In this document: positions 44,995-55,639 of the stretch, piece by piece
How the letters are laid out: each line of letters opens with the position of its first letter
How positions within the stretch are numbered: the stretch's first letter is position 1
NCBI GenBank assembly: GCA_021613375.1
Contig: CM038705.1
Coordinates: forward strand, 10,864,711 to 10,928,710
Reading direction: 5' to 3'
DNA from: Megaleporinus macrocephalus
Lineage: Eukaryota; Chordata; Actinopteri; Characiformes; Anostomidae
Length of the DNA stretch: 64,000 nucleotides
The notes under the pieces: model-generated
Databases searched by the model: none
The model's input: only the letters and a program-made list of their open reading frames with translations
Told to the model about the DNA's origin: nothing
Made by a program: the position numbers and the translations under genes

Positions 44995-46290
44995 CACAGC
45001 TCAATTACTAATCAAATACATAAGCTGTTCTGGATCAGTATGTTTAGTGTGTATATGTAAACTGTGAGAAGTATGTAATTTTCTTTTTAAATACAGATTT
45101 GAAAGCTCCACTGTATCCTGACTAAACCATCGTAGCACTTGTTCACTAAAACAAATAAATAAAAAAAGATATGATATTGCACATGAACGAGTGGGGTCAG
45201 AAAGTTGAACTTGACTTATGAATCCCTGAACTGATAAATCAGACATTTGATTCAGTTAATTGGACAGACTGGAAGAACTGGTCTGGCATACAGAATCAAA
45301 CTGAACTGTTTTGTAGCATCATATGATGCGTATGATCTATTCATATTAATATTAATAAACCGATTCATTTGTCAAGAGCCATCTGTAAACACATTGGTTC
45401 AGATTGCTTTTACATGACGTGGTTCACTTTAGAGAAACTTGGTAGGTGATAAGAACTAGGGCTGCACCTAACAATAAGATTATTTTTTCGATTAGTCGAT
45501 TAGTAATTTTAGATGTTAAAATTTTTATTATTTTGATATGGATTTGTAACCAATAGGAACCAATGAGAAAAAACGCATGACCATTCTAGACTTAATGTAA
45601 AGGGTACCTTAAATGCTTGTGATCTATAAATGGCTAAAGAGTCTACGCTCTGACTCGACTTTTAGAGGCACAAATGACACGTAGCCTATAAACCTCACGT
45701 ACGTTGACAGAGAATCATTTGAGAAGCAGCTGCATGTGTTTAAAAGCTCCCCCGGTATTAAGAACCGGTTAGCAATGAGACTTTTCAAGTGACTCTACTG
45801 AAAGAAACATGTTACACGTGTTAATAATCTTAAAATAATCTGATAAGATTAGATAAACTAGTAAACAGGTGCTGTCCTGCTGCTGTGTTGATGAAGCTCT
45901 ATGGGATGTTTGAGCTTCAAGGTCTCGTGTATAGCAGTTGTACTGTTGTGATCATCTCCACTGTGCAGAGCTGACAGAGCACCACACTGTTGTGTTTCTG
46001 TGTGAAACACTCCCACAACTTTAGATGTACGTGAGCGATTGTTTGTAGCTGCAGCTTGCGCTCCGGATAAATCCATGCTTCCACGTTGACGCGCCATACC
46101 TACTCACAGTATATCCATTTTATTTATAAAATATTTCACAATTTCATGTGAACAATTCAGATTTGGCAGGTTTCTAGAACGGAGCTTCTGAACAACTGAA
46201 GGAATTTTCCTTTAATACTGTGAAATCACAAATTAGCACATAGTAGGGTATTGTAAAACTGTCTGGCTGTTATAAAACATAGCCTGCCAT
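44995..46290 (+). repeat. Duplicated block, copy 2 (parts A-B-C)
   Basis: Part A at 44995-45225, part B at 45457-46100 beginning TAGGGCTGCACCTAAC, and part C at 46178-46290, collinear with 40668-41900. Sequence at 45226-45456 is absent from copy 1. Part B here is a single long element body, whereas copy 1 has only its terminal part, six times over. Confidence 0.72.
45457..46100 (+). mobile_element. hAT-like element, left part
   Basis: Starts TAGGGCTGCACCTAACAATA. The body contains AGGGTACCTTAAATGC, AAGTGACTCTACTGAAAGAA and TGATCATCTCCACTGTGCAG. It is present in reverse at 50725-51275. The matching right terminus was not found, so the element is truncated. The minus-strand 79-codon frame (46097-45858) repeats in the other copy and may be shadow sequence. 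Confidence 0.7.
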
Positions 46291-46559
46291 TTTTCCGTGT
46301 ATGCATTTCAGTTCATTCCTAATATTTACAGCATCTGATTCATTCATGAGAGTAAACTCAGCTTGTGAATGAATCGGTTAATCATTGAATTGGACAGTTG
46401 AGAGGAATCAATTCAATAAGCCGACTCTCACTTCAATAAATAACGCTGATTTCTCTGACAAGTGGATGTAGTTATGCAGTGCCCCCCCCCCCTCCCCCCT
46501 TCATCAGGCCTACTTTAACTACTGTTATTAATTAACTACGCTTCGTTTGGCATAGCCTC
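46291..46559. other. Spacer with poly-C
   Basis: Unique AT-rich sequence followed by a C-run interrupted by T at about 46482-46498. No gene. Confidence 0.5.
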
Positions 46560-46870
46560 GTAAAACACACACAAACACACACACACACTCAGGCACACAC
46601 ACACCAGCGCGAGGCGAGGCGAGGGCTGGCTGACAGGCCGCCTCTGTGATAACAGCATGTTGATAAATGAGTGCCAGGTCTTCTCTGTCACACAGATACA
46701 TCTCTCTGTTTGCTCATGAATATGCAGCGGCTCATTTGCATATGCAAAGTCAACGCCGCTATCTGATGCACGAGCCGCCCCTCCGTCCGTCAAACTTCCT
46801 CGGAAGCCGCGCTCGCGATGGCGACGGGGACGGGCCGATCTGAAAGGCTTAGCGTGGCTTAATGTCCTAA
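46560..46870. promoter_or_regulatory. Candidate enhancer with POU-type palindrome
   Basis: A balanced island after a CA run. TTTGCATATGCAAA (46735-46748) is a perfect 14-base palindrome formed by two octamer-type half-sites (ATTTGCAT, ATGCAAA). ATGAATATGCA (46716-46726) is a further POU-like word 8 bases away. Oct/POU proteins are known to bind such arrangements. A function here is inferred. Confidence 0.38.
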
Positions 46871-47554
46871 AACAGTAACCAGCTTTTCTCGCACGGCTTA
46901 CTGATCATAAACACCATCTATGGCCAAACGTAAGACACCATAATCCAAATGCAAGCAGTTTTTACCTTCGGCAGCCTTCTCTTCAATTTCTGAGCTTATT
47001 ATAAGGACAGAGCTTAAAGTGACTTAACAGCCACATCGAATTTCCCTCCCGTTACTCTCCATCATAGACGCTATCGACCGCCAGAGGAACCAAATCAAAA
47101 GACTAAATGATTTTTAGATTATAGGCACACTCTGGACACAACGAACCATAAGTATAGCTACTCGCCCCATCCAGGGGTGCTGTGGTAGTTGAAGGGGTGA
47201 GACGTCCTTGTTTGCAGACTAGAATACTGTTGTGTCTTGAAGGTGGAAGTCAGTTTTGGGATAAATGGTTTTGAGCTCAACACATTTGGGTGAGTTGGCC
47301 AGCTGCCAACACTGTTCCATCAACTAACCCACACTACATCGTTGGGGGACAGGGAGGACCACCTGCCCATCCGGCCATATATGGCTGTAACATCAAACTG
47401 ATGCAAACACATTACCCAACTATTGAGAACCTTGGTGGTGTCAACCAACCCTGACTTCTATACTGATACATCTGAGGTGATAGCTAGCATTAGTGATATA
47501 GCACTAACCGTTGGTTAACTGTTTTGTCTTCATTCTTTTTTAAGAATTTGTAAT
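46871..47554. other. Unique-looking sequence
   Basis: No gene, recognised transposon or simple repeat. Confidence 0.4.
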
Positions 47555-47755
47555 CCATCCATCGTCTTCCGCTTTATCCCGCTAGTCGGAATCACGGGGG
47601 GCTGGAGCTGTTATTGGGCGTAGGTGGGGTACACCATGGACAGGTCCCCAGTTCATCGCATGGCCAACGCACACTCACGCATATACTTACAGCTACGGGC
47701 AATTATAGTGACCGATCAAGCTAACATGCATGTCTATGGGCTGTGGGAGGGATGA
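47555..47755 (+). mobile_element. LINE-type 3' tail repeat, copy 2
   Basis: CATCCATCGTCTTCCGCTTT, GGGGTACACCATGGACAGG and GGGCTGTGGGAGGGATG follow the same order as 43620-43850, more diverged at the right end. Confidence 0.7.
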
Positions 47756-48352
47756 AATTTTTTAATATAATAGTAATAATAATAATATCAAGTCTATTTT
47801 TCTTATTATTCAATAATAAGTTTACCACATGTTGACTAATGCTGGCTCCACAGAAAGATCAGTGTAGCACCAAGAATCAGCTTGTTAAGCCATTGACCAC
47901 CACGTACAGGTTCTGCACTCTCTTGTTACTTAGATCCAAAAAACTTCTCAGTTATCATCCCAGCACTGTCCTTGTGATGTTAGCTACGCTAGCTAATGTT
48001 AGTGGCAACTGGCTATGAAGCCATATCTTTGTGTTTGGCTTGTCAGTCAAACAAGAGTTGACAAAAACAACTAGCTGTCTAGATGATTTAGATGAAAAAG
48101 CTGTTGCTGACACTGAAAATGATTTACTAAACTAATTTAGTTTAGTAGTAATGATGAAAGAATGTAACAAAGAAAAAATAAATACTTTGAACTGTGGGAG
48201 TAAAATCGAGTGGGCAAAATTTGGATTTTGTTTAATACTCGCCGCCAAAGAATGCTGAGCAAAACACTAGTTGACCACCAGCTTTTCCATTAGGAGGCCA
48301 ACAGTGATCTGTTATCCTGTTGCTGTCAGGGTACTTAACATATAGATTCTAG
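47756..48352. other. Unassigned AT-rich sequence
   Basis: Starts with an AAT-like stretch. No gene. Low-level internal repetition (ACTAATTTAGTTTAGTAGTA near 48130). Confidence 0.4.
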
Positions 48353-48869
48353 TAGGGGTGTGCCATATCGTATCGTACACAATAATATCGACAACATTTT
48401 CTAATATTGTGAACGATATTATACCCTGAAATATCGTGCCATATCACCCATCACTAATTATCACATCAGGTACTACTTTTACTGTTTTTAACAAAAGAAA
48501 AATTCACACTTTTCTCATTTCCCACAATTATATATCTAATTTCCCAGATTATATATCTACTAGAGACAGATTTTATCTGTCCAGTATCATTCACTTTACT
48601 TCAGTCCTGGATATATGGAGATATTTGTAGTGCATTATTTAGTATCGTGACATTCTGGGTCATTGACTTCTGTTACAATCTGATTAAGGGGTGTGCCATA
48701 TCATACCGCATGCAATAATAAAATTAAATGTTCATTTTGTAGCAGTAGTGTATTCTTGAAATATTTTTTTTTTTAATTAAATGTTTTGTCTTATCGGCAA
48801 GAGTATCGTTATCGCAAAAATACCATGAAATATTGTGATATTATTGTAGGGCCATATCGCCCACCCCTA
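48353..48869. mobile_element. hAT element, 517 bp, with a second internal end
   Basis: The left end TAGGGGTGTGCCATATCG and right end CGCCCACCCCTA are inverted repeats. The flanks GATTCTAG (48345-48352) and GATTCTAC (48870-48877) agree at 7 of 8 bases. Inside, AAGGGGTGTGCCATATCATA at about 48686 repeats the left terminus, suggesting a partial tandem duplication or a nested sibling. No transposase. Confidence 0.85.
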
Positions 48870-48877
48870 GATTCTAC

Positions 48878-50290
48878 TAACTGAAGCACCCACACAAGTT
48901 TAAATTAAACCTGTTCTGTAGTGTTTGGACCTGTAGCTGATGTAGATGAAAACTTCTATCTGAAAGTCATATGTGTAGTGTCAGGGTGAGAAATCAAACT
49001 TGTTTGGGACTGTAGTGTTTTGGCTAATGAGAGTTAGCAGGCTAAACATGCCACACAGCACAGGCTTGGTTCCAGCTAACTGATGCTAAAATGAGCTGGT
49101 TTAGAGGATATCTGAGAGCGCAGAGAGGAGTAACTCATGCTAGAGTAACAGCAGAAATGAAAGGTGTGCTCCCGTAAATGCAGCTCTGAGCTGCTATCAT
49201 GAGGGTTTTCTAGCTTACTGCCACCTATGGGTGAGCTCACACACAACTAATCAGTGACCCCTCAGAAATATAAAAGGTTTATTTGGTGTATAGTATGTAT
49301 AGAAGTAGATTTGACATCATAATTAAAAAAAAACATAATGCTTTTTACATACAGGCATCATTTTTATTATATTATTGTATGTTTTATGTTACTGTTATAT
49401 CAGCCAACCAAATCTCACACCTTAAGCACACACGTAACCTAAAGATTTAAAAACCACATAGAAATTCCCATAGAAATCAGCTCGAAAATGTAAAGCTACG
49501 TCTTAGCGGTGGGTTTTAAGGAGAGGTCCGTTAGAGAGATTTGGAGTCGAGCCAGACTTCTATCTATCTATTCAGGCTAAATCACTCCATTTACATTGTA
49601 GAAGCAAATCAGACATACAATTACAAACATCCTGCATAGAGAAACAACGAACCATGTTTTATAAGAAAAGCTAGCATTTAGCTGTGCTTCATGGTCTCCG
49701 AACTGGAACTCCAACTTCGGGCAGCATTCCATTTTAAACATCCAAGCAGGAGGTCAGAATATCTTCTGAATTCCAAGTATTCCAAGTATGGATCACTGCA
49801 TTTTTAATACATAGTGAAGATACTTAATTAGCTTGCCTCATCTGCGACACTTGGGTTCCAGGCAGCCAAGAAACTCCCAACAGCAAAGCCAGTCTTGCTG
49901 TTCACTTAAGCACAGCCTTCATTTCAATGATGTACAGTAAGCAGAGCCTTTCTATGTTATACAAACCACCTGCTATCATCCAATCAGAAACCAGCTCACT
50001 GTATGAGCTTAATGTACTTGCGGAGGACAAGTTTGACAGGAGATCGGACTGAACTGTGGGCTTCCCCCGGGCAGTGCGGCCGAGTTAGCATTCCTGTGGT
50101 GACCTCACGTTGCTCAGGTTGCTACGTTACACCATCCACATGAAGCTGTTACTTTATAACGGGTTTCAATGGAGAGAAAAATATTTAGCAGTGAAATTTT
50201 CAAATTTTTTCTTATTACTGTGTTGTTTTACGTCTTGAAACAGCACTAAGCTCTGTCTTTGGTAGTTTTCCTATATGCTGAAACCTTTGG
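48878..50290. other. Unique-looking sequence
   Basis: No coding gene, tandem repeat or recognised transposon, only short A-runs. TTCCAAGTATTCCAAGTAT at 49780-49797 is a small duplication. Confidence 0.4.
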
Positions 50291-50634
50291 TCGGTGGGGG
50301 GGGGGGGTTGGTTCTAATGTTCAGATGAAAGAAAGAGGATTGCATTCGCTCATTCACCCAAGTATATGTGTGTTGTTGGCTCTCGTGGTAGAAGATAGGG
50401 TCCGTGCCCGAAGACAATTAGCCAAGTTTCCGTGGTAACAGCCATGGAAACGGTCTTTCAGGTGACCTGTGAATGTATGTTCTGACTTCAGCCGGGCCTG
50501 CATTAGGATAAGTTAAGTGGCTTCAGTCTGGTGCCGGAGAGGTTGATCATGAGTCGGGAGAATTCTTGGTTGGGCCTTACTCACATAATCACGTTTCATA
50601 GTTACATGGTACTAAACTCAGTACTAAAACTCTA
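50291..50634. other. Spacer with poly-G
   Basis: A G-run at 50295-50308, then unique sequence. No gene. Confidence 0.5.
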
Positions 50635-50706
50635 AAATCTAACGTGAACCTGGGTGTGATCTTAGACTCTAAGCTCAGTTTTATTCCACATGTTAACGCA
50701 GTCATT
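50635..50706 (+). pseudogene. LINE reverse-transcriptase fragment
   Basis: The + frame reads NLGVILDSKLSF followed by IPHVN. This resembles the conserved region late in the reverse transcriptase of CR1/L2/Jockey-type LINEs (NLGV.DS.LSF...H...). About 24 codons remain, so it is a 5'-truncated or otherwise broken piece. It lies just before the inverted hAT copy at 50725. Confidence 0.6.
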
Positions 50707-50724
50707 ATACGCCGATTAGCATAA

Positions 50725-51275
50725 CATGTGTATCTAAAGTTGTGGGAGTGTTTCACACAGAAACACAACAGTGTGGTGCTCTGTCAGCTCTGCACAGTGG
50801 AGATGATCACAACAGTACAACTGCTATACACGAGACCTTGAAGCTCAAACATCCCATAGAGCTTCATCAACACAGCAGCAGGACAGCACCTGTTTATCTA
50901 ATCTTAGCAGATTATTTTAAGATTATTAACACGTGTAACATGTTTCTTTCAGTAGAGTCACTTGAAAAGTCTCATTGTTAACCATTTCTTAATCGTCCAG
51001 TGTAGAACCTAAGACTGTTCTAGATACCGCGGCAGCTTTAAAGCACACGTAGCTGCTTCTCAAACGACTCTGCCAAATTATATAGTCCACAAACTGGCCA
51101 GTATGTAGGATACGTGTCTCTAAAAGTCGAGTCAGGACGTAGACTCTTAACCATTTATGGATCACATGCATTTAAGGTACCCTTTAATACATTAAGTCTA
51201 GAATGGCCATGCGTTTTCTTTGGTTACAAATCCATAACAAAATAATAAAAAATATAATAAATATAATAAATAAGA
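50725..51275 (-). mobile_element. hAT-like element, inverted partial copy
   Basis: Reverse-orientation copy of 45457-46100: TTTCACACAGAAACACAACA, TTGAAGCTCAAACATCCCAT and AAGGTACCCTTTAATACATT. The terminal TAGGGCTGC motif is missing, replaced by AATA-rich sequence. The 79-codon + frame mirrors the minus frame of the other copy. Confidence 0.75.
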
Positions 51276-51317
51276 TTAAAATGCATAGAAGGTATTTTGT
51301 GTGAAGGCATTTCACTT

Positions 51318-51903
51318 TTAAAGGTGCAGTAAGCAAAGTTACACGTATATACTTCTTGTCAAATTGAGTGAATATCTCTTCACGGCCCCCTAGCTGTCCA
51401 TTCTTGTGTACACTGTGCATAGGAATGAAACAAAGTGGCTCAGGTCAAGCTACACAACACTTCAACTGCCAATCAAGAACAGGAGGTGTTAGTGTTTTAG
51501 TGCGAAGGGGAGGGGCTACATGCTGTTCCTATTCGCCAGCTTCTTGTTCGAACTTTCTCGTTCCACCTTAAACCATCAAGACACACAAATGTGACTGCTG
51601 CACCAGGACTGTATTTGTATCTGTATTTATGGGTCGAGCTGTACCCACCAATCAATAACAGGGGGTGTTGGTGTTCGTGCACAGGACAGGGTGAAGGGGA
51701 TGGGCTACATGCTGAGGTCCTCACGTTGTCAAGAAGGAGAGACGGCTGAGAAACAGCCAAAGCTCTTAGAACAGGTGAGGGTGAAGAGTTATGAGGCGTT
51801 TCAATGGCGGAGAAACCTTCTAGAGTTGAGGAGGCTGAAGTCGGTTTCCTATTCGCCAGCTTCTTGTTCGAGCTATCAACAGAAACACTAACTGCACCTT
51901 TAA
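51318..51903. mobile_element. TTAA-flanked DNA transposon, non-autonomous
   Basis: The left edge TTAAAGGTGCAGT (51318-51330) and right edge ACTGCACCTTTAA (51891-51903) are perfect inverted copies including TTAA. TTAA targets with AGG-type ends fit Kolobok-like elements, with a piggyBac relative as the alternative. The open frame at 51952-51497 on - has no transposase signature. Confidence 0.65.
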
Positions 51904-52548
51904 TTACCAGACCAGCAGCTTGGCAGGCAAACGAAAGATTCATTTTCCACACGGTTACCTGAAGAAGAAGCGCCGGGCCTAGCAGGAGAAGGTGATGGAC
52001 GCAGGTTCAGGGAGGCCCATGTGCTGGGATATGATGGAGAGCGCAGGCGACTTACATTGAGCTCACCTCAGCTGAACCCGCGCCGCGCCAACCATCTGTA
52101 CAACATCTGGACGCACCTGTGCTCTCGCACACGCGCCGGCGGCAGACTGCCGATGATTTAAGCATGAAATCTCACCCTCTTTCCTCTTCAGTCCTGGACT
52201 ATTACTCTGTTACTGTTACTATTAACTGTGCTGTTACAATTAGAAAAGCTAGCAGCGTGAGATCACGATGAGTTCATTCTTTTATGATTCCTTAGAAATC
52301 TATTCAATGCACCATGAACCTCAAAGCAAGACTATGCATTGATTTTCCCATAAAACGGGTCTCGAAATCATTCTGATGGTACTCTTGACTCATAACAGGG
52401 AGAACAGTGGCACACTTAGTAGCACTCCAGGTCTGGAACACCAGCTATAGCACTATGTATACAACTGCGCACAAGTCTAGTTTAAAAACCTTTATCTGGG
52501 CATCACCAGCTATCATTAGAGCAGATGTAAATAAGCATATATAAATAA
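51904..52548. other. Unique-looking sequence
   Basis: Balanced sequence including ACCTGTGCTCTCGCACACGC near 52116. No gene recognised. Confidence 0.4.
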
Positions 52549-53066
52549 GTGTTTCAATGGCTGAGGAACCTTCTAGACTTGACGAAGGCTGACGTCGGCT
52601 TCCTATTCACCAGGTTCTTGGTTGAACTTTCCCGTTCCACCTTAAATCATCGAGATGCCCAAATGCGACTGCTGTACCAGGACTGTATATGTATCTGTAT
52701 TTGTGGGTCAAGCTACACAACACTTTTCCCATCAATAACAGGGGGTGTTAGTGTTGGTGCACGGGGCAGCATGAAGGGGATGTGTTACATGCATTGTCAA
52801 GAAGGAGAGACGGCCAAGGAACAGCCAAAAAGGGGGAAGACCTGAAGTTCTTAGATCAGGCAAAGGGCGGAAGAGCCGTAAGGCGTTTCAACAGTTGAGA
52901 AACCTTCTAGAGTTGACGAGGATGAAGTTGGCTTCCTATTCAACAGGTTCTTGTTCAAACTTGTATTTGGCCTGTATTTGTATCAACAATTGCTCTGCAG
53001 AACCTTTTATATTGAAAGCACCTTTCATTGCTAGATCAACAGCTTTGCAGGCAACTTTAAGACAAC
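52549..53066 (+). repeat. Second copy of the TTAA-element region
   Basis: GGCTTCCTATTCACCAGGTTC, CAATAACAGGGGGTGTTAG, TTGTCAAGAAGGAGAGACGG and AACAGCTTTGCAGGCAA follow the order of 51530-51935. Similarity continues past the element terminus (AGCAGCTTGGCAGGCAA), so flanking DNA was copied too. Within each copy a GTTTCAATGG...CCTTCTAGA...TTCTTGTTC segment is itself present twice. Confidence 0.75.
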
Positions 53067-53577
53067 AACATACAAAAGCAAGGTGGTAAATGAGTTTAAA
53101 TACAATATAAAGTATTATGCATATCTTATTTAGGAACTGGTAGATCATATCTTGAGCTCCAGTTTGAAGTGTAGTTCCAGGTTTCTCCTGGACGCTCCAG
53201 ACATTGTATGAATGTATTCAGTTCCTTCAGCAGCAATCTTGATTTAGCTTAATGAAGTACTGAGCAGTCAAAGCAGGTATTAGATGAGAACTAAATAATA
53301 CTGGGTGGTTCTCCAAGGAGAAGCTTGGAAAGGGTTAAATAAACATTCTGACGTATGTAAAAGCACTACTTACTGTATTAATACTGTTTGAATATTTATG
53401 GTTGTGCAATGCAAAGCAATGTTGTTATTCATTTTTTGGGTCCCGTCAGATCTTCTTCTCCTGTTTTCTAAATATGCAACTCCAGATTGTTTGGTCTAAG
53501 TGTGTTTTTCAGGCTTTTGTACAGCTTTTTGATAGGATGCACAGATTCTAGAAAACTATGAATTTTTCTCCATACAG
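53067..53577. other. Unassigned AT-rich sequence
   Basis: No gene, tandem repeat or recognised transposon. Confidence 0.4.
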
Positions 53578-54261
53578 CAGGGGTATTTAATTAGAATTCA
53601 GTATGGCCTAGTTAGAGGAGATTTCCTCAGACCAAGGACCGTCATCATTTCTAACTTGTGTTATGATTCAGTGGTTTATCCTGTATATTTAAGTTACCTA
53701 GTATCAGCACCTTATACCATCAACTACTTAAACACCAATTTATTACAAATACTGTTCAGTATATTTCAGTATATTTACTGTTTAAATGCTGAACTGAAAC
53801 AAGATCTACATTTAAAAAACATTTTTTTTTGAAAAAAACTGCATCTTAAAGTGTTTATTTATAGAGAAAGTAAATAAAACGTGCGTCTTCTTGTTAACTC
53901 AGCTTCACAGATTGACATGTTGGTGTTACAGAGCGGTATTCTCCAAAACTAGACGAGCAGGTCCATTCCAGAACCGTTCCTATTAAACACTCAGTCTTCT
54001 CTGTTCACTTTTCTGTTTACATTATTCTTTCTGACTCGCTTTAGTCTCTGGCTGATGCTCCTCGCTTCGTACCTCGCCTGTGTGTTCAGATCTGATTGGC
54101 TGAGGAGCGCCTTTGGTGATCTCACTGCGCCGTAAAAGCTCTGCTGCTGAAAATAAACACAGTCAAGATTAAATCATTCTCAATAGTTTATCAGTTTGGG
54201 TCCGCATTAGACAACGTCTGGTTCCGGATCCAGACCGCGGTCCACCTATTAGTGACCTCTG
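53578..54261 (+). mobile_element. hAT-like element, 684 bp
   Basis: The left end CAGGGGTATTTA and right end TAGTGACCTCTG are inverted. The flanks CCATACAG (53570-53577) and CTATAGAG (54262-54269) agree at 6 of 8 bases. CAGNGGT ends are known from Charlie-type hATs. A diverged inverted copy is at 35768-36396. No transposase frame. Confidence 0.65.
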
Positions 54262-55014
54262 CTATAGAGAATGAGTAGGATGGAAAAGTGCACACCAATC
54301 TACTGAGCTTCAGCTCGACCGACAGACACTGTTCCGAATACACTGACTCAATGCAGACCCCCGACCACAAATTCTTTATTATACTCACTAAGGGCAGATT
54401 CCCAAACCCTGATCCCCAGACATACTGACCCGCACTCGTCTGTTTGACGTTACCATCCTGTGTTTCCTTCAAATGTACTTCTCTAGGTAAAAAATAAAGT
54501 GTTCTGCTGAGCAAATAAAGAGACTGCAGAGGAAGCGAGGAAGAGAAAAGGAGAGAGTACATGAGAAAGAAATCAGACAAGAGTAAATCTCACACTGGCT
54601 TGTATTTGCAGGGTGCGGGACACCTGCAGTGTCCATGTGCCTGCATGAAGAACTCGTTCATTAAGGAGAGCTGGATTCTGTGGTGAGTTGAACTTGAAAC
54701 TAAGTGAAGTGAAGATAGTGGAAGTTCGCTGGAAGCAAACCCCAGACCACTGATTTCAGGAGGACCGGGTGCTTTGCACCACTCCCTGAACCAAAAACAG
54801 CTTTTACACTTAACCAAACGTCCTGAACTCCTGGTCCTGCGTCCGGAAGAAAGCTCTAGTGAACATCTTTATTTCATCAGAATCAACTATGTCCTTATAT
54901 GATCCAGCAGATTCCTACAGGAGCCTATAGGAGTTTGAATAGATCTACGCTAAGTAGTAGTTCCAGATTTTCAACTGTGAACTCTAATGATGAACTGATG
55001 GTGAGTGGGTGAAA
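54262..55014. other. Unique-looking sequence
   Basis: Balanced sequence without recognised repeats. Minus frames at 54580-54191 and 54817-54590 show no domain, and I cannot support an exon. Confidence 0.4.
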
Positions 55015-55242
55015 ACAGATGTGAGGAGGTGACTACAGATTTAAGGAGATGCCTACAGATGTGAGGAGATGCCTATAGATGTGAGGAGGTGACTACAGAT
55101 TTAAGGAGATGCCTACAGATGTGAGGAGATGCCTATAGATGTGAGGAGGTGACTACAGATGTGAGGAGGTGACTACAGATGTAAGGAGGTGACTACAGAT
55201 TTGAGGAAATGACTACAGATGTAAGGAGGTGACTACAGATGT
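55015..55242. repeat. 20-bp minisatellite, about 11 units
   Basis: GATGTGAGGAGGTGACTACA and variants (TTTAAGG, GAGATGCCTATA) recur every 20 bases. A 60-base triplet (TTTAAGG, then GTGAGG, then GTGAGG types) is duplicated at the left end. Confidence 0.95.
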
Positions 55243-55639
55243 GAGGGGACGTGTTGTTCACAGAGCAGGTATATATGGTGCTACGTGGTGGAAGTAGTGC
55301 ATATGCAAATTAGTTGTCTAGTCACAGTGTTGTGTAAGTGTTCCGACCAATCACAGGTCGGTTCAGTGATGTGAGTAAAACAGGGTAATGTGTATGTAGG
55401 ATATGAGGGTAATAGCAGTGCTCTGTGAGTGTGTGTGTGTGTGTGTGTGAGAGAGTGTGTGTGTGTGTGTGTGTTGTGGTGCGGGGCTAATGGAGGAGTG
55501 CGCGTGTGAACGAGTGCGGCTGCTGCCGCTGCATTATGAGGACGTTTGGTATTTTGTGATTGTGGTGACAGCTTCAGTGCACACAAAACACTGGAGTGCT
55601 ACGCCAGACCCCATAATTACCAACTCATACACCCCCCGG
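55243..55639. other. Spacer with GT runs
   Basis: GT microsatellites at about 55430-55449 and 55457-55474 in balanced sequence. No gene. Confidence 0.55.

Noticed and set aside
45858..46097. 79-codon frame present also at 50742-50981, suggesting a small conserved gene
   Set aside because: It is shared only because both lie in copies of one hAT-like element. The frame encodes no transposase motif and may be a shadow.
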